DNA from: Dolichospermum flos-aquae CCAP 1403/13F | Lineage (GTDB): Bacteria; Cyanobacteriota; Cyanobacteriia; Cyanobacteriales; Nostocaceae | DNA length: 64,000 nucleotides | Direction: 5' to 3' | Assembly: GCF_012516395.1 (NCBI RefSeq) | Contig: NZ_CP051206.1 | Location: forward strand, 2,586,501 to 2,650,500 | Shown: positions 46,860-56,170 of the stretch, piece by piece | How positions within the stretch are numbered: the first letter of the stretch is position 1 | How the letters are laid out: the number at the start of each line of letters is the position of its first letter | Position numbers and translations under genes: made by a program | Notes under the pieces: generated by a model | Told to the model about the DNA's origin: nothing | The model's database searches: none | The model's input: only the letters and a program-made list of their open reading frames with translations

Positions 46860-49800
46860 TCACTTGCGTTTAGCTTTGCCTTTGTTAGCAAACTCCTGTG
46901 CTTTTGCTTGGGGGTCAAATTGTAAATTTTTATCCCATTCTTTGGCTTGACGGAAATTAGCTAAAGCCCCATTCAGATCATCATTTGCTGCCAAGTTCTC
47001 ACCTTGGATCACTAACACCGTTGCTGCTAATAATAACCGAGATGGAGTTTGGCAATCTTTTAATTCTGCCAACACTTGAGGATTACCAATCAAATAATTA
47101 TTCAGCAAATTGCAACCACTGGTGACTAAATTATCTAAATCCAAATCCCATAAAATAATCGTCTTGTCATGACTCCCAGAAGCCAATTGTTGTCCGTCGG
47201 GGCTAAATCCCACACTATAGACCGAACTATCATGACCTTTCAGGGTATTCAGGACTTTCCCTGTGGTCACGTCCCAGATTTTAATCGTCTTGTCAAAACT
47301 CCCAGAAGCCAATTGTTGTCCGTCGGGGCTAAATCCCACACCATAGACCGTATCCTCATGACCTTTGAGGGTATTCAGGACTTTCCCTGTGGTCACGTCC
47401 CAGATTTTGATCGTGTTGTCAAAACTCCCAGAAGCCAATTGTTGTCCGTCGGGGCTAAATCCCACACTCCAGACCCTACTCTCATGACCTTTCAGGGTAT
47501 TCAGGACTTTCCCTGTGGTCACGTCCCAGATTTTGATCGTCTTGTCTTCACTCCCAGAAGCCAGTTGTTGTCCGTCGGGGCTAAATCCCACACTCCAGAC
47601 CCTACTCTCATGACCTTTCAGGGTATTCAGGACTTTCCCTGTGGTCACGTCCCAGATTTTGATCGTCTTGTCTTCACTCCCAGAAGCCAGTTGTTGTCCG
47701 TCGGGGCTAAATCCCACACTATAGACAAAACCCTCATGACCTTTCAGGGTATTCAGGACTTTCCCTGTGGTTACGTCCCAGATTTTGATCGTCTTGTCAA
47801 CACTCCCAGAAGCCAGTTGTTGTCCGTCGGGGCTAAATCCCACACTAGAGACCGAACCCTCATGACCTTTCAGGGTATTCAGGACTTTCCCTGTGGTCAC
47901 GTCCCAGATTTTGATCGTCTTGTCAAAACTCCCAGAAGCCAATTGTTGTCCGTCGGGGCTAAATCCCACACTAGAGACCGAACCCTCATCACCTTTGTTA
48001 GCGTAGCGTTCCGAAGGAAGGGTATTCAGGACTTTCCCTGTGGTCACGTCCCAGATTTTGATCGTCTTGTCAAAACTCCCAGAAGCCAGTTGTTTGCCGT
48101 CGGGGCTAAATCCCACACTCCAGACCAAACTCTCATGACCTTTCAGGGTATTCAGGACTTCCCCTGTGGTTACGTCCCAGATTTTGATCGTGCTGTCTGA
48201 ACTCCCAGAAACCAGTTGTTGTCCGTCGGGGCTAAATCCCACACTATTGACATAACCCTCATGACCTTTGAGGGTATTCAGGACTTTCCCTGTGGTCACG
48301 TTCCAGATTTTGATCGTGTTGTCAACACTCCCAGAAGCCAGTTGTTGTCCGTCGGGGCTAAATCCCACACTATTGACATAATCCTCATGACCTTTCAGGG
48401 TATTCAGGACTTTCCCTGTGGTCACGTCCCAGATTTTGATCGTGTTGTCACGACTCCCAGAAGCCAATTGTTGTCCGTCGGGGCTAAATCCCACACTCAA
48501 GACCGAACTCTCATGACCTTTCAGGGTATTCAGGACTTTCCCTGTGGTCACGTCCCAGATTTTGATCGTCTTGTCACGACTCCCAGAAGCCAATTGTTGT
48601 CCGTCGGGGCTAAATTCCACACTATTGACCAAACTCTCATGACCTTTCAGGGTATTCAGGACTTTCCCTGTGGTCACGTCCCAGATTTTGATCGTCTTGT
48701 CACGACTCCCAGAAGCCAATTGTTGTCCGTCGGGGCTAAATTCCACACTATTGACCAAACTCTCATGACCTTTCAGGGTATTCAGGACTTTCCCTGTGGT
48801 CACGTCCCAGATTTTGATCGTCTTGTCAAAACTCCCAGAAGCCAGTTGTTTGCCGTCGGGGCTAAATCCCACACTATAGACCTCACTCTCATGACCTTTC
48901 AGGGTATTGACTGCTAAGGCTCTATTTTCCGGCTTTTCATCACGTTGCAAATATACCGCTTGCCTTAATGCTGCTATTGTTGGTACTTGAGTATCAGATT
49001 TTGCCCAAGATGCCAGTTTTAGTTTTCCACCAGCCTTCAAGCCTTCTATTAAGGCGTTTCCGGTGTCTTTTAAGGCAAACTGGGCTTCACTAGATTTAGT
49101 TAAGGCTTGAATTGCATTAATATCAGCTTGTTGTTTTTGCGTTTCTGCCCTCTTTGCAGCATCCCAAGCTGTGACTGTTAGCAAGGTTAATGCTATTCCT
49201 GCGGCTACTGAACCTGCAAGGGCAATTTTGAGAAAGCGATTCAGTTTAGCTTCACCGATTTTTCTTTGTTGTTTTTCCCATTCTAGTTTTTGGCTGAGTG
49301 GTTCTTGTTGCTGACGAATAAAAGCTGCTAAATAATCATGAACTAATTGATAACGGTCTGCGGTGGTTTCTGGTAACAACACCACTAAACCAGATTTGAC
49401 AAATATTTCTAATACTAAATCTAAGTTATTCTCAGTTTCATTTTTATCTCGTTCTAATAATGATTGTAAATTTTCTTCTAATTCTGCCTTAGTCTTTAAC
49501 GGTCTTGTTCCTTGTTCGTCTGTGAGAAAATAAAGTAATAATTCCGCAAGTTCTTGATTTTTCTTACCGCAATCATTAACTATTTCCCCTAAATAACGTT
49601 TAACTAATTTTTGCTTGTTACCAATTTGCTGATATGCGGCTAATGTGGTAATTTTTTCTGTTTCTAATTGCGCTCCCACAATTTGTAATTCAATGGGACG
49701 AACTGAACCTACTTCTCCCGCTAAATCTTCTACCAGCCGATTAATTAAATCCGGTTCTAACTGAAAATCAGTTTTTTTAGTTAAACTCTCAATTGTAGTT

Positions 49801-51839
49801 TTAGCATTTTCTGGTGTTAAGTTTCCCAATTTATAAAGCACATTTTTACTCAGAATACCATCACCAATAATATTCATATCGGTAATTTCATCACATTCTA
49901 ATAAAAGATGTAAATAATCTACCCGCAAAGATAAAATTACTCGCAAAGATCCAATATTTTTATGATTTAGACATTTCCCTAAAAACTGGAAAAATTCTGT
50001 TCTGGCTTTATCGTCAGGACAAACAAAGAAAAATTCTTCAAATTGGTCAAAAATTAATACTGTTCTCCGATATTTTTCAATTTCTACCAATTTTAAAATA
50101 AACTCTTCCTGAGTATCTAATTTTAAATCTTCTGATTTTAAGTTTTCTGGTAATACATCTAATAGTTCTTTTGCTAATTCTGTAAACCAACTATTATAAA
50201 CTCTAATAGTTACAGGTAAATTATCTTGAAAACCTATGGCTTTATTTTCCAATGCAGGAATTAACCCAGCATTAACTAGAGAACTTTTTCCAACTCCTGA
50301 CTGTCCATGAATGACAATAATTTTTTTATCAGTTCTACCAATTCTTGCTAGTAATTCATCTACATCTATTTTCCGTCCAGATGCTTCAATTTCTGGAGAA
50401 ATATTTTCTTTTTTAATGGTTTGATTTGTTTGTAGAGACGTTCCGTAATTTGTTTGTAGAGACGTTCCATGGAACGTCTCTACATTTAGATTTGTATTTT
50501 TTGCTGGTTTTAACCAACCTGCACCAATAAACGCCCGCAAACCAAATTGTTGTTCAATAGAACGAGATTCTAATTTGGTGTTAAAAGCTTCTAAATATTC
50601 TGTTTTTTGAAATAATAGTTTTTGTAAAAGATTGAGAATTTTAACATAAAGCTTTGGTTGATTATTGATAACCCCAATATCTTTAGCCAATTTTAAATTA
50701 CTAATTGCTTGTTCATGTTGTTGTAATTTTTCTTGAGCTTGTGCTAGAATTAAAAATAGACTTTGACGATAATAATTTAGTAGGGGTAACTCATGAATTA
50801 CCCCTATCCCTTGATTAGCAATTTTGGCTGTTTCTTGAAAATTTGATTGTTCAAAATTAGCTATTGCTAAAAATAGATAATCTTCCGCTATTTTCAAGAT
50901 ATTATTTTCAGCTTGATGTATTTCTAAAGCTTGTTGAGATAATGTTTTTAATTGTTCCCATGCTTGTAAATCTTGGAGAATTAACCCAAATCTTGATAAA
51001 GAATTAGCAATTAAATCCAGACGTTGAGCATTTTTAAACTTTTCTAACGTTCGTTGTAAATAATTCCCAACTTCTCCCCCTTCACTAGCGGGGAAGGGAG
51101 TTGAGGGGTTAGGTCTTAATTTTTCATAATTGCAAATTGTCAGATTATAAAGTATTTTCCCTTGAATTTCTAAATTATCCGTTGTTTGCCAAAAATCCCA
51201 ACTTTGTTGATAGTAATTAATAGCTGTATCTAATTGTTTTTTGTTATATGCAATAAATCCTTTTAAAAAATTACAATTAGCTGCAAATTCTGGTTCTAAC
51301 TCTTGACCATTTTTTTGTAAGTCTTGTAATGCTAATTCAAATTCTTGTAAATTTACATTCAAATCATCATTTAATACTTTATCTATCATTGATTTGAGTA
51401 AATTAGTTAATTCATCGAAAGGAAGAGAAAAATTGATAGTAATTCCCCAACTTTCTAAATCAGGTGCAGATTCCATGATTTGTTGATATATTTGATTATT
51501 AATCCATAGGACTACCGGATATGAACAATTATTTCTAAATTCTTCCCTGACTTGATTAGCTGAACTGAACATTTTCGATAAATTCGGTAATGATTCCCAA
51601 CCGACAATCATTAATGCTGCAATTTCCTGATTAAATTCTTCTCGAATCGCATTATATAATGTTCTTTCTGATGCTTGAAGTCGTAAAATCTGAATTTCAA
51701 TTTGACATATTTCTTGTAATTCTTGAATGAGTTGATTTTGTAAGTTGAGATAATTGCATTTAGCTAAAATCAGCTTAAATTCTCCTTGGGATGCTTCTAT
51801 AGACCATGCTAAATCTTCTAGTTGTTGTGAGTTGTTCAT
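46860..51839 (-). CDS. STAND NTPase with TPR region and fourteen WD40 repeats
   Basis: The 1659-residue protein has an N-terminal ~160-residue domain (GEFKLILAKCNYLNLQNQL) found in other cyanobacterial signalling NTPases, a TPR-like region to ~430, and an nSTAND1-type NTPase with Walker A HGQSGVGKSSLVNAG near residue 512 and Walker B LIFDQFEEFFF near 600. A hydrophobic segment (ALAGSVAAGIALTLLTV, ~870) follows. Then come fourteen WD40 repeats of the form KGHE..V.SV.FSPDG.QLASGS.D.TIKIWDVTTGKVLNTL (abridged), enough for two seven-bladed propellers, and a short C-terminal tail. STAND proteins act as sensors of infection, death or stress signals. No effector domain that I know is seen at the N-terminus. 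Confidence 0.88.
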   Translation of the reverse strand: MNNSQQLEDLAWSIEASQGEFKLILAKCNYLNLQNQLIQELQEICQIEIQILRLQASERTLYNAIREEFNQEIAALMIVGWESLPNLSKMFSSANQVREEFRNNCSYPVVLWINNQIYQQIMESAPDLESWGITINFSLPFDELTNLLKSMIDKVLNDDLNVNLQEFELALQDLQKNGQELEPEFAANCNFLKGFIAYNKKQLDTAINYYQQSWDFWQTTDNLEIQGKILYNLTICNYEKLRPNPSTPFPASEGGEVGNYLQRTLEKFKNAQRLDLIANSLSRFGLILQDLQAWEQLKTLSQQALEIHQAENNILKIAEDYLFLAIANFEQSNFQETAKIANQGIGVIHELPLLNYYRQSLFLILAQAQEKLQQHEQAISNLKLAKDIGVINNQPKLYVKILNLLQKLLFQKTEYLEAFNTKLESRSIEQQFGLRAFIGAGWLKPAKNTNLNVETFHGTSLQTNYGTSLQTNQTIKKENISPEIEASGRKIDVDELLARIGRTDKKIIVIHGQSGVGKSSLVNAGLIPALENKAIGFQDNLPVTIRVYNSWFTELAKELLDVLPENLKSEDLKLDTQEEFILKLVEIEKYRRTVLIFDQFEEFFFVCPDDKARTEFFQFLGKCLNHKNIGSLRVILSLRVDYLHLLLECDEITDMNIIGDGILSKNVLYKLGNLTPENAKTTIESLTKKTDFQLEPDLINRLVEDLAGEVGSVRPIELQIVGAQLETEKITTLAAYQQIGNKQKLVKRYLGEIVNDCGKKNQELAELLLYFLTDEQGTRPLKTKAELEENLQSLLERDKNETENNLDLVLEIFVKSGLVVLLPETTADRYQLVHDYLAAFIRQQQEPLSQKLEWEKQQRKIGEAKLNRFLKIALAGSVAAGIALTLLTVTAWDAAKRAETQKQQADINAIQALTKSSEAQFALKDTGNALIEGLKAGGKLKLASWAKSDTQVPTIAALRQAVYLQRDEKPENRALAVNTLKGHESEVYSVGFSPDGKQLASGSFDKTIKIWDVTTGKVLNTLKGHESLVNSVEFSPDGQQLASGSRDKTIKIWDVTTGKVLNTLKGHESLVNSVEFSPDGQQLASGSRDKTIKIWDVTTGKVLNTLKGHESSVLSVGFSPDGQQLASGSRDNTIKIWDVTTGKVLNTLKGHEDYVNSVGFSPDGQQLASGSVDNTIKIWNVTTGKVLNTLKGHEGYVNSVGFSPDGQQLVSGSSDSTIKIWDVTTGEVLNTLKGHESLVWSVGFSPDGKQLASGSFDKTIKIWDVTTGKVLNTLPSERYANKGDEGSVSSVGFSPDGQQLASGSFDKTIKIWDVTTGKVLNTLKGHEGSVSSVGFSPDGQQLASGSVDKTIKIWDVTTGKVLNTLKGHEGFVYSVGFSPDGQQLASGSEDKTIKIWDVTTGKVLNTLKGHESRVWSVGFSPDGQQLASGSEDKTIKIWDVTTGKVLNTLKGHESRVWSVGFSPDGQQLASGSFDNTIKIWDVTTGKVLNTLKGHEDTVYGVGFSPDGQQLASGSFDKTIKIWDVTTGKVLNTLKGHDSSVYSVGFSPDGQQLASGSHDKTIILWDLDLDNLVTSGCNLLNNYLIGNPQVLAELKDCQTPSRLLLAATVLVIQGENLAANDDLNGALANFRQAKEWDKNLQFDPQAKAQEFANKGKAKRK
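47130..48905. repeat. Fourteen tandem ~126-bp coding repeats (WD40)
   Basis: Each unit is about 42 codons and differs from the next mainly at a few positions between the GH and SV residues and at one residue before D-TIKIW. DNA identity between units is very high, so recent copying among units is likely. One unit (47998-48018) has a 21-bp in-frame insert with GCGTAGCGTTCCGAAGGA. Confidence 0.93.
50432..50483. repeat. Palindromic repeat inserted in coding sequence
   Basis: Inside the STAND gene, one partial copy (GTAGAGACGTTCC at 50432) and one whole palindrome (50456-50483) of the same family as 5458-5485 and 54985-55012 are read in frame as ...VETFHGTSLQTN-YGTSLQTN... between the TPR and NTPase parts. 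Confidence 0.85.
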
Positions 51840-51860
51840 AGTATTAATTTGTGATAAACA

Positions 51861-51925
51861 ATATCCCCGACTTCTGAACTTTAACCTCGATAAATAATAA
51901 CATTGATCGAAGAAGTCGGGGATAT
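51861..51925. repeat. 65-bp MITE-like element, ATATCCCCGACTTCT ends
   Basis: The ends ATATCCCCGACTTCT and AGAAGTCGGGGATAT are perfect complements around 35 bases. Equal in size to 56106-56170. It lies between the AAA and STAND genes, followed by copies of the ACAGGATT/AATCCTG dispersed repeat to 52020. Confidence 0.85.
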
Positions 51926-52023
51926 AAATCCTGCAAATCCTTTAATCCTGGAAATCCTGATTCAGACAAAATCTTAATCCTGTTAATCCTCAAATCCTGG
52001 AAATCCTGATTCAGACAAAATCC

Positions 52024-53367
52024 TCATTCAGACAACTTTTCCGATTCTGCTAAAATCGGATTGACATCAAACCATAATTCACCCTGATCTCGATATTCAA
52101 ATACAAATCTACTGCGAATTAATTTCTGATATCCTTGATCATCACTAACGTGCTTAGTTTTTTTAACACGACGTAATAATTCCCATTCTTCATCAGAAAT
52201 AGTTAAAGACATTTCATTCCGTCGTTCACGAATAATCTGCTCTAAGGTATGACTCTGGAGAGGAAATTTTTTATCTTTCATAATCCAGGGGTTTAATAAC
52301 CGCAAAATATCGCGGACATGACCACCACTAACCTGACACAAGCGGTCTAGACTTGCTGGAGCATCAAAAATTTCAGTAATTTTATTTAAGCGGTCTTCTG
52401 GGGCTAAATTAGGAAATGCTCTAGCTAAAATCATCTGTTGCATTAGTGCTAATCCCTGTTCATGGACTTTACCATCTGAAGACTTGACGGGAACCATTGG
52501 TAATATTTTTGGTTCTTCTGGAAATCGTTGGGTTAGTGTGCCATATTCATTGGAAAATTTCAAAGCCAGGGGCATGGTATAAATAACATGACAATTCAGT
52601 TTGGTGAGATATTCTCCTTGGTCAACAAATAGATATTCTTGTTGTGTCCGACCCCAGGGTTTAATGGTATTATCTATACGGTCTAGGTTATCAACTATGA
52701 CCACTAAACCATTTTTACCCTGTTGTTTGAGTTTAGAAATAGCAGGTTCTAAAAGTTCTTGATTAATTGCTTGTAGTAAGTTGGTTTTCTGTGGTCCTAA
52801 ATATTGATTTACTTTGGTTCTTAATGTGGAATCACTTTTCATTTTTGTGGTGATTTCCCCAATACCCAAAGACAGAGACAACTTTTGTCCGTCAACAGTA
52901 TAACCAATATCATGACCAGCAAATTTACCTTTAACACCTGTAACTTCAGAGTTTAAGATGTTCCATGCACCTTGAAGTAATTCCTGAAATTTTTTCGGTT
53001 CTTCGAGAACAATTTTCTCAAGACTTTTACTAATGCGACTAGCAATGGCTAAAAATACATCAGCAATATCTATATCTGTGATTTCTAGATCTTCGCTAGA
53101 TTCAAAATAAACAACATGAAAATCTGCTGCTTCTAATTCTACCTGTAATCGTAATAATTCTGTAGATTTACCACAACCAATATGTCCAGTAAATAGGTTA
53201 CAGGTAGGCTCATCTTGATTCCACTCTGTAATACTATCTTTAATAGTGCTGATGATATCCTCACCACGCACTTTAGAAAAGTCAATATAACATTTTTGAT
53301 CTTCCACATTTCGCGCAACAAGGGTGCGTGCGGGGTTAGTGGCTTTATAAAAATCCTTAATATCCAT
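52024..53367 (-). CDS. AAA-type P-loop NTPase
   Basis: The 447-residue protein has Walker A FTGHIGCGKSTELLRL near residue 60 and Walker B GLVVIVDNLDRID near 235. It has no transmembrane helix. The start is placed at ATG 53367 (MDIKDFYKATNPARTL); the frame is open upstream to 53526, but that part runs into a dispersed repeat. It precedes the STAND gene on the same strand, with a 184-bp gap. It could act as a partner ATPase, but no known defence family is certain. Confidence 0.75.
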   Translation of the reverse strand: MDIKDFYKATNPARTLVARNVEDQKCYIDFSKVRGEDIISTIKDSITEWNQDEPTCNLFTGHIGCGKSTELLRLQVELEAADFHVVYFESSEDLEITDIDIADVFLAIASRISKSLEKIVLEEPKKFQELLQGAWNILNSEVTGVKGKFAGHDIGYTVDGQKLSLSLGIGEITTKMKSDSTLRTKVNQYLGPQKTNLLQAINQELLEPAISKLKQQGKNGLVVIVDNLDRIDNTIKPWGRTQQEYLFVDQGEYLTKLNCHVIYTMPLALKFSNEYGTLTQRFPEEPKILPMVPVKSSDGKVHEQGLALMQQMILARAFPNLAPEDRLNKITEIFDAPASLDRLCQVSGGHVRDILRLLNPWIMKDKKFPLQSHTLEQIIRERRNEMSLTISDEEWELLRRVKKTKHVSDDQGYQKLIRSRFVFEYRDQGELWFDVNPILAESEKLSE

Positions 53368-53620
53368 TTTGCTAGTAGTATAATTGTCCTGATAGTTGAG
53401 GAATATCCCTACTGACAATAATACTTGTTTCTCAGTAATTTCAGTTATTTTTCCGATAATTTTAATAATTTTATGAGAATCAGGATTTACAAGATCAAAC
53501 GATGAACAGGATTTTATTTTACTCACATCCTGTCAATTCTTAAATCCTGGTTATCCTAATGCTGACAATTTCTGTATTCTAAAATTTAGATATAATAACA
53601 GCCAGATCATACACCTTCAT

Positions 53621-53769
53621 AATAGCACAAAAAGTCAAGAGGTCAAGAACCTAGTAAAATGGTTATCTTATTGCGACGATTATCAATAATCTTGAGAATG
53701 AAGGAGACTTATTCTCAATAAACATAGTCTTGTGCTTTTTTTGTAAAAGTCTGATTTAAAAAACTTATA
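53621..53769. repeat. 149-bp dispersed repeat upstream of chlI
   Basis: Matches 27318-27466 from end to end, with TTGAGAAT-N11-ATTCTCAA in the middle. It ends 89 bp before the chlI start and may hold part of its promoter or operator. Confidence 0.8.
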
Positions 53770-53858
53770 GCCTTCAGTTTTTAACTAACAACTGACCCAC
53801 ATTCGCAAAATGTGTCAAAATAAAGAATTGTCATAAAAAATATTGTTAAGGTAATTTA

Positions 53859-54977
53859 GTGACTTCAACTGCTCAAGCTAGTGCGAGTGCGCGTCGTGCG
53901 GTCTTCCCATTTACAGCCATCGTCGGTCAAGAAGAAATGAAACTGGCACTGCTGCTAAATGTCATTGACCCCAAAATTGGTGGTGTAATGATTATGGGCG
54001 ATCGCGGCACCGGAAAATCTACAACTATCCGCGCCTTGGCGGACCTTTTACCAGAAATCCCTGTTGTCGCTAATGACCCCTTCAACAGTGACCCCAACGA
54101 CACGGACTTGATGAGTGATGAAGTCCGTCAACAGGTAGCACAGGGGTTAGAAATTCCCATCACTCACAAAAAGGTGCAAATGGTAGATTTACCATTGGGT
54201 GCTACGGAAGACCGGGTTTGTGGGACAATTGACATTGAAAAAGCCTTATCTGAGGGTGTCAAAGCCTTTGAACCGGGACTCCTAGCCAAAGCCAACCGGG
54301 GTATTCTTTACGTTGATGAGGTCAACTTATTAGATGACCACTTGGTAGACGTACTCCTCGATTCCGCTGCTAGTGGTTGGAACACTGTGGAACGGGAAGG
54401 AATTTCTATCCGTCACCCTGCGAAGTTTGTTCTCGTTGGTTCAGGAAATCCAGAAGAAGGGGAATTACGTCCTCAACTTCTCGACCGTTTTGGAATGCAC
54501 GCGGAAATCCGCACTGTGAAAGAACCAGCTTTGCGGGTGCAAATTGTGGAGGAACGGGGTGAATTTGACCAAAATCCGCCTGTGTATTTAGAAAAACACC
54601 AAGCACCACAAGTAGCATTACAAGAGAAAATTGTCAATGCCCAAAACTTATTACCACAAGTTAATTTAGACTATGACTTCCGGGTGAAAATTTCCGAAGT
54701 TTGTTCAGAATTAGATGTGGACGGGTTGCGGGGTGACATCGTGACAAACCGCGCTGCGAAAGCATTAACCGCTTTTGAAGGTCGGACAGAAGTTACAATT
54801 GACGATATCCGTCGGGTAATTACTTTATGTCTGCGTCACCGTTTGCGGAAAGATCCTTTAGAATCTATTGATACTGGCTATAAAGTGGAAAAGGTCTTTT
54901 GTCGGGTTTTTGGTGTGGAACTTCCAGAAGATTCAACCCAGAAAAATGGTGCAGGGGTAAAAGCTGGCGCTCGTTAG
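53859..54977 (+). CDS. chlI: Magnesium chelatase ATPase subunit I
   Basis: The 372-residue AAA+ protein inserts Mg2+ into protoporphyrin IX with ChlD and ChlH, the first step of chlorophyll synthesis. Walker A is GDRGTGKST (about 47-55), Walker [16 protein letters not shown], and sensor and arginine-finger regions follow ([22 protein letters not shown]). The start is GTG 53859. The gene is transcribed away from the AAA/STAND pair. Confidence 0.95.
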   Translation: MTSTAQASASARRAVFPFTAIVGQEEMKLALLLNVIDPKIGGVMIMGDRGTGKSTTIRALADLLPEIPVVANDPFNSDPNDTDLMSDEVRQQVAQGLEIPITHKKVQMVDLPLGATEDRVCGTIDIEKALSEGVKAFEPGLLAKANRGILYVDEVNLLDDHLVDVLLDSAASGWNTVEREGISIRHPAKFVLVGSGNPEEGELRPQLLDRFGMHAEIRTVKEPALRVQIVEERGEFDQNPPVYLEKHQAPQVALQEKIVNAQNLLPQVNLDYDFRVKISEVCSELDVDGLRGDIVTNRAAKALTAFEGRTEVTIDDIRRVITLCLRHRLRKDPLESIDTGYKVEKVFCRVFGVELPEDSTQKNGAGVKAGAR

Positions 54978-54984
54978 TTTTAAT

Positions 54985-55012
54985 GTAGAGACGTTCCATG
55001 GAACGTCTCTAC
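54985..55012. repeat. Dispersed palindrome, GTAGAGACGTTCC family
   Basis: A perfect 28-bp palindrome beginning GTAGAGACGTTCCA just after chlI, likely able to form a terminator-like hairpin. Same family as 5458-5485 and 50456-50483. Confidence 0.9.
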
Positions 55013-55038
55013 AACAGTTAATTAACAACTGACAAATT

Positions 55039-55356
55039 ATGAGAACTTGGAATTTTTGGTTAAACAGCTTGATTTTATTGATTCAACATCATCCACCCCG
55101 ATTTGTGGAGTTATTAATGTTAACATTAGCGATCGCTCTGCTGACAGTCTCCACCATTGTCCCAGATAAACCCTACATCATACTAGGTTTAAGTTTTGTC
55201 GTGGGAGCATCAACTTCTATATTAGTCCGGGAAGCAATGTCTCCCACCGAAAACAACCACACAGTTTTAACTCAACAACGCCTTACCCAATTTACCGCAC
55301 TACTGTTATTAGGAATTAGTATTTACGGTTTTGCAGATTTAATTCACACGCTATAA
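55039..55356 (+). CDS. Small conserved membrane protein
   Basis: A 105-residue protein with three hydrophobic segments (about 22-40, 46-64, 87-104). It lies 61 bp after chlI on the same strand. Function unknown; the position may reflect co-transcription with chlI. Its end overlaps the convergent Uma2 gene by six bases. Confidence 0.68.
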   Translation: MRTWNFWLNSLILLIQHHPPRFVELLMLTLAIALLTVSTIVPDKPYIILGLSFVVGASTSILVREAMSPTENNHTVLTQQRLTQFTALLLLGISIYGFADLIHTL

Positions 55357-56070
55357 ATTTTCAGGATCAACTCCTAATTTTTTTAACATCTCTGCTAATT
55401 TATTAGCCTTTTTCTCAGATTCTAACCATTTTCTTTCAGATTCTAAATGTTTTTCCTCACTTTGTTGCATCCTTTCTTCTGGTGTTAAAAATCGTTTTCC
55501 ATTTTCATCAAACCAATATAACCATTCCCTAGTTATTCCTTGATATGTTGCTTTTTCCATTCCTATTCCTAACCCTATCTCTGGTAGAAAAACAGGGTTT
55601 CCTGACAGTAACTTATATTCTCCATTGACTAATTTGTAAACCTCTAAACGTTGTTTTCTCTTACGCTGAGAATTATAAACTACATAATATAATATCTCCA
55701 ATTCTTGAGCATAAAAATCTTTCTTAGTGCTATATTCTCCCCTATAGGTATGAGACACTATTTCTAACACTAAAATCGGTAATTTTTGTTCTTCCCATAA
55801 TACATAACTGCGGCGTAAATCTTCATCAATTAATCTGGGAATACCAATACTTAAAAATCCATCTGGGACAATTGCAGGTTTATCTGGATCATAATATATT
55901 CCCATGTCTACGCCAAAAAACCAATCCCATCCTTGTGACCAGATTAAGGCTAACATGGCTTTTAATAAACCGGGAATTAAATCTTGTAGTTCGTTATCCA
56001 CTGGTGTGTCGTCAGAGTCGGGTAATTCCTTAGATGAGGGTAAATAATTTAATTGGCTGTATTTTAGCAT
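55351..56070 (-). CDS. Uma2-family endonuclease-like protein
   Basis: A 239-residue DUF820/Uma2 protein of the PD-(D/E)XK class: DMGIYYDPDKPAIVPDGFLS supplies the Asp region and LPILVLEIVSHTY the E-x-V/S strand. A charged coiled-coil tail (EEKHLESERKWLESEKK) ends it. Abundant in cyanobacteria, with unknown target. The start is placed at ATG 56070, where the usual LKYSQL- start lies; the frame is open to 56115. Confidence 0.78.
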   Translation of the reverse strand: MLKYSQLNYLPSSKELPDSDDTPVDNELQDLIPGLLKAMLALIWSQGWDWFFGVDMGIYYDPDKPAIVPDGFLSIGIPRLIDEDLRRSYVLWEEQKLPILVLEIVSHTYRGEYSTKKDFYAQELEILYYVVYNSQRKRKQRLEVYKLVNGEYKLLSGNPVFLPEIGLGIGMEKATYQGITREWLYWFDENGKRFLTPEERMQQSEEKHLESERKWLESEKKANKLAEMLKKLGVDPENL

Positions 56071-56105
56071 GATTGATATTACCAATTCTATTTTTATTAT
56101 AATCC

Positions 56106-56170
56106 AGATCCCCAACTTCTAAGAAAAATCTATCATTTATTTACAAAATGAAAACAGAAGTCGGGGATAT
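56106..56170. repeat. 65-bp MITE-like element, ATATCCCCGACTTCT ends
   Basis: Ends AGATCCCCAACTTCT and AGAAGTCGGGGATAT, one or two mismatches between arms. Same size as 51861-51925. Confidence 0.82.

Noticed and set aside
47130-48905. Regular repeats that could suggest a CRISPR array
   Set aside because: The units are ~126 bp, coding and nearly identical throughout, with no short repeat/variable spacer pattern and no cas genes.
47169-48917. Two long plus-strand open frames with a repeated TPRSQLLSVGAKSHT pattern
   Set aside because: They are the antisense of the WD40 repeats. The repeat unit is a multiple of three, so any stop-free frame stays open through all copies.
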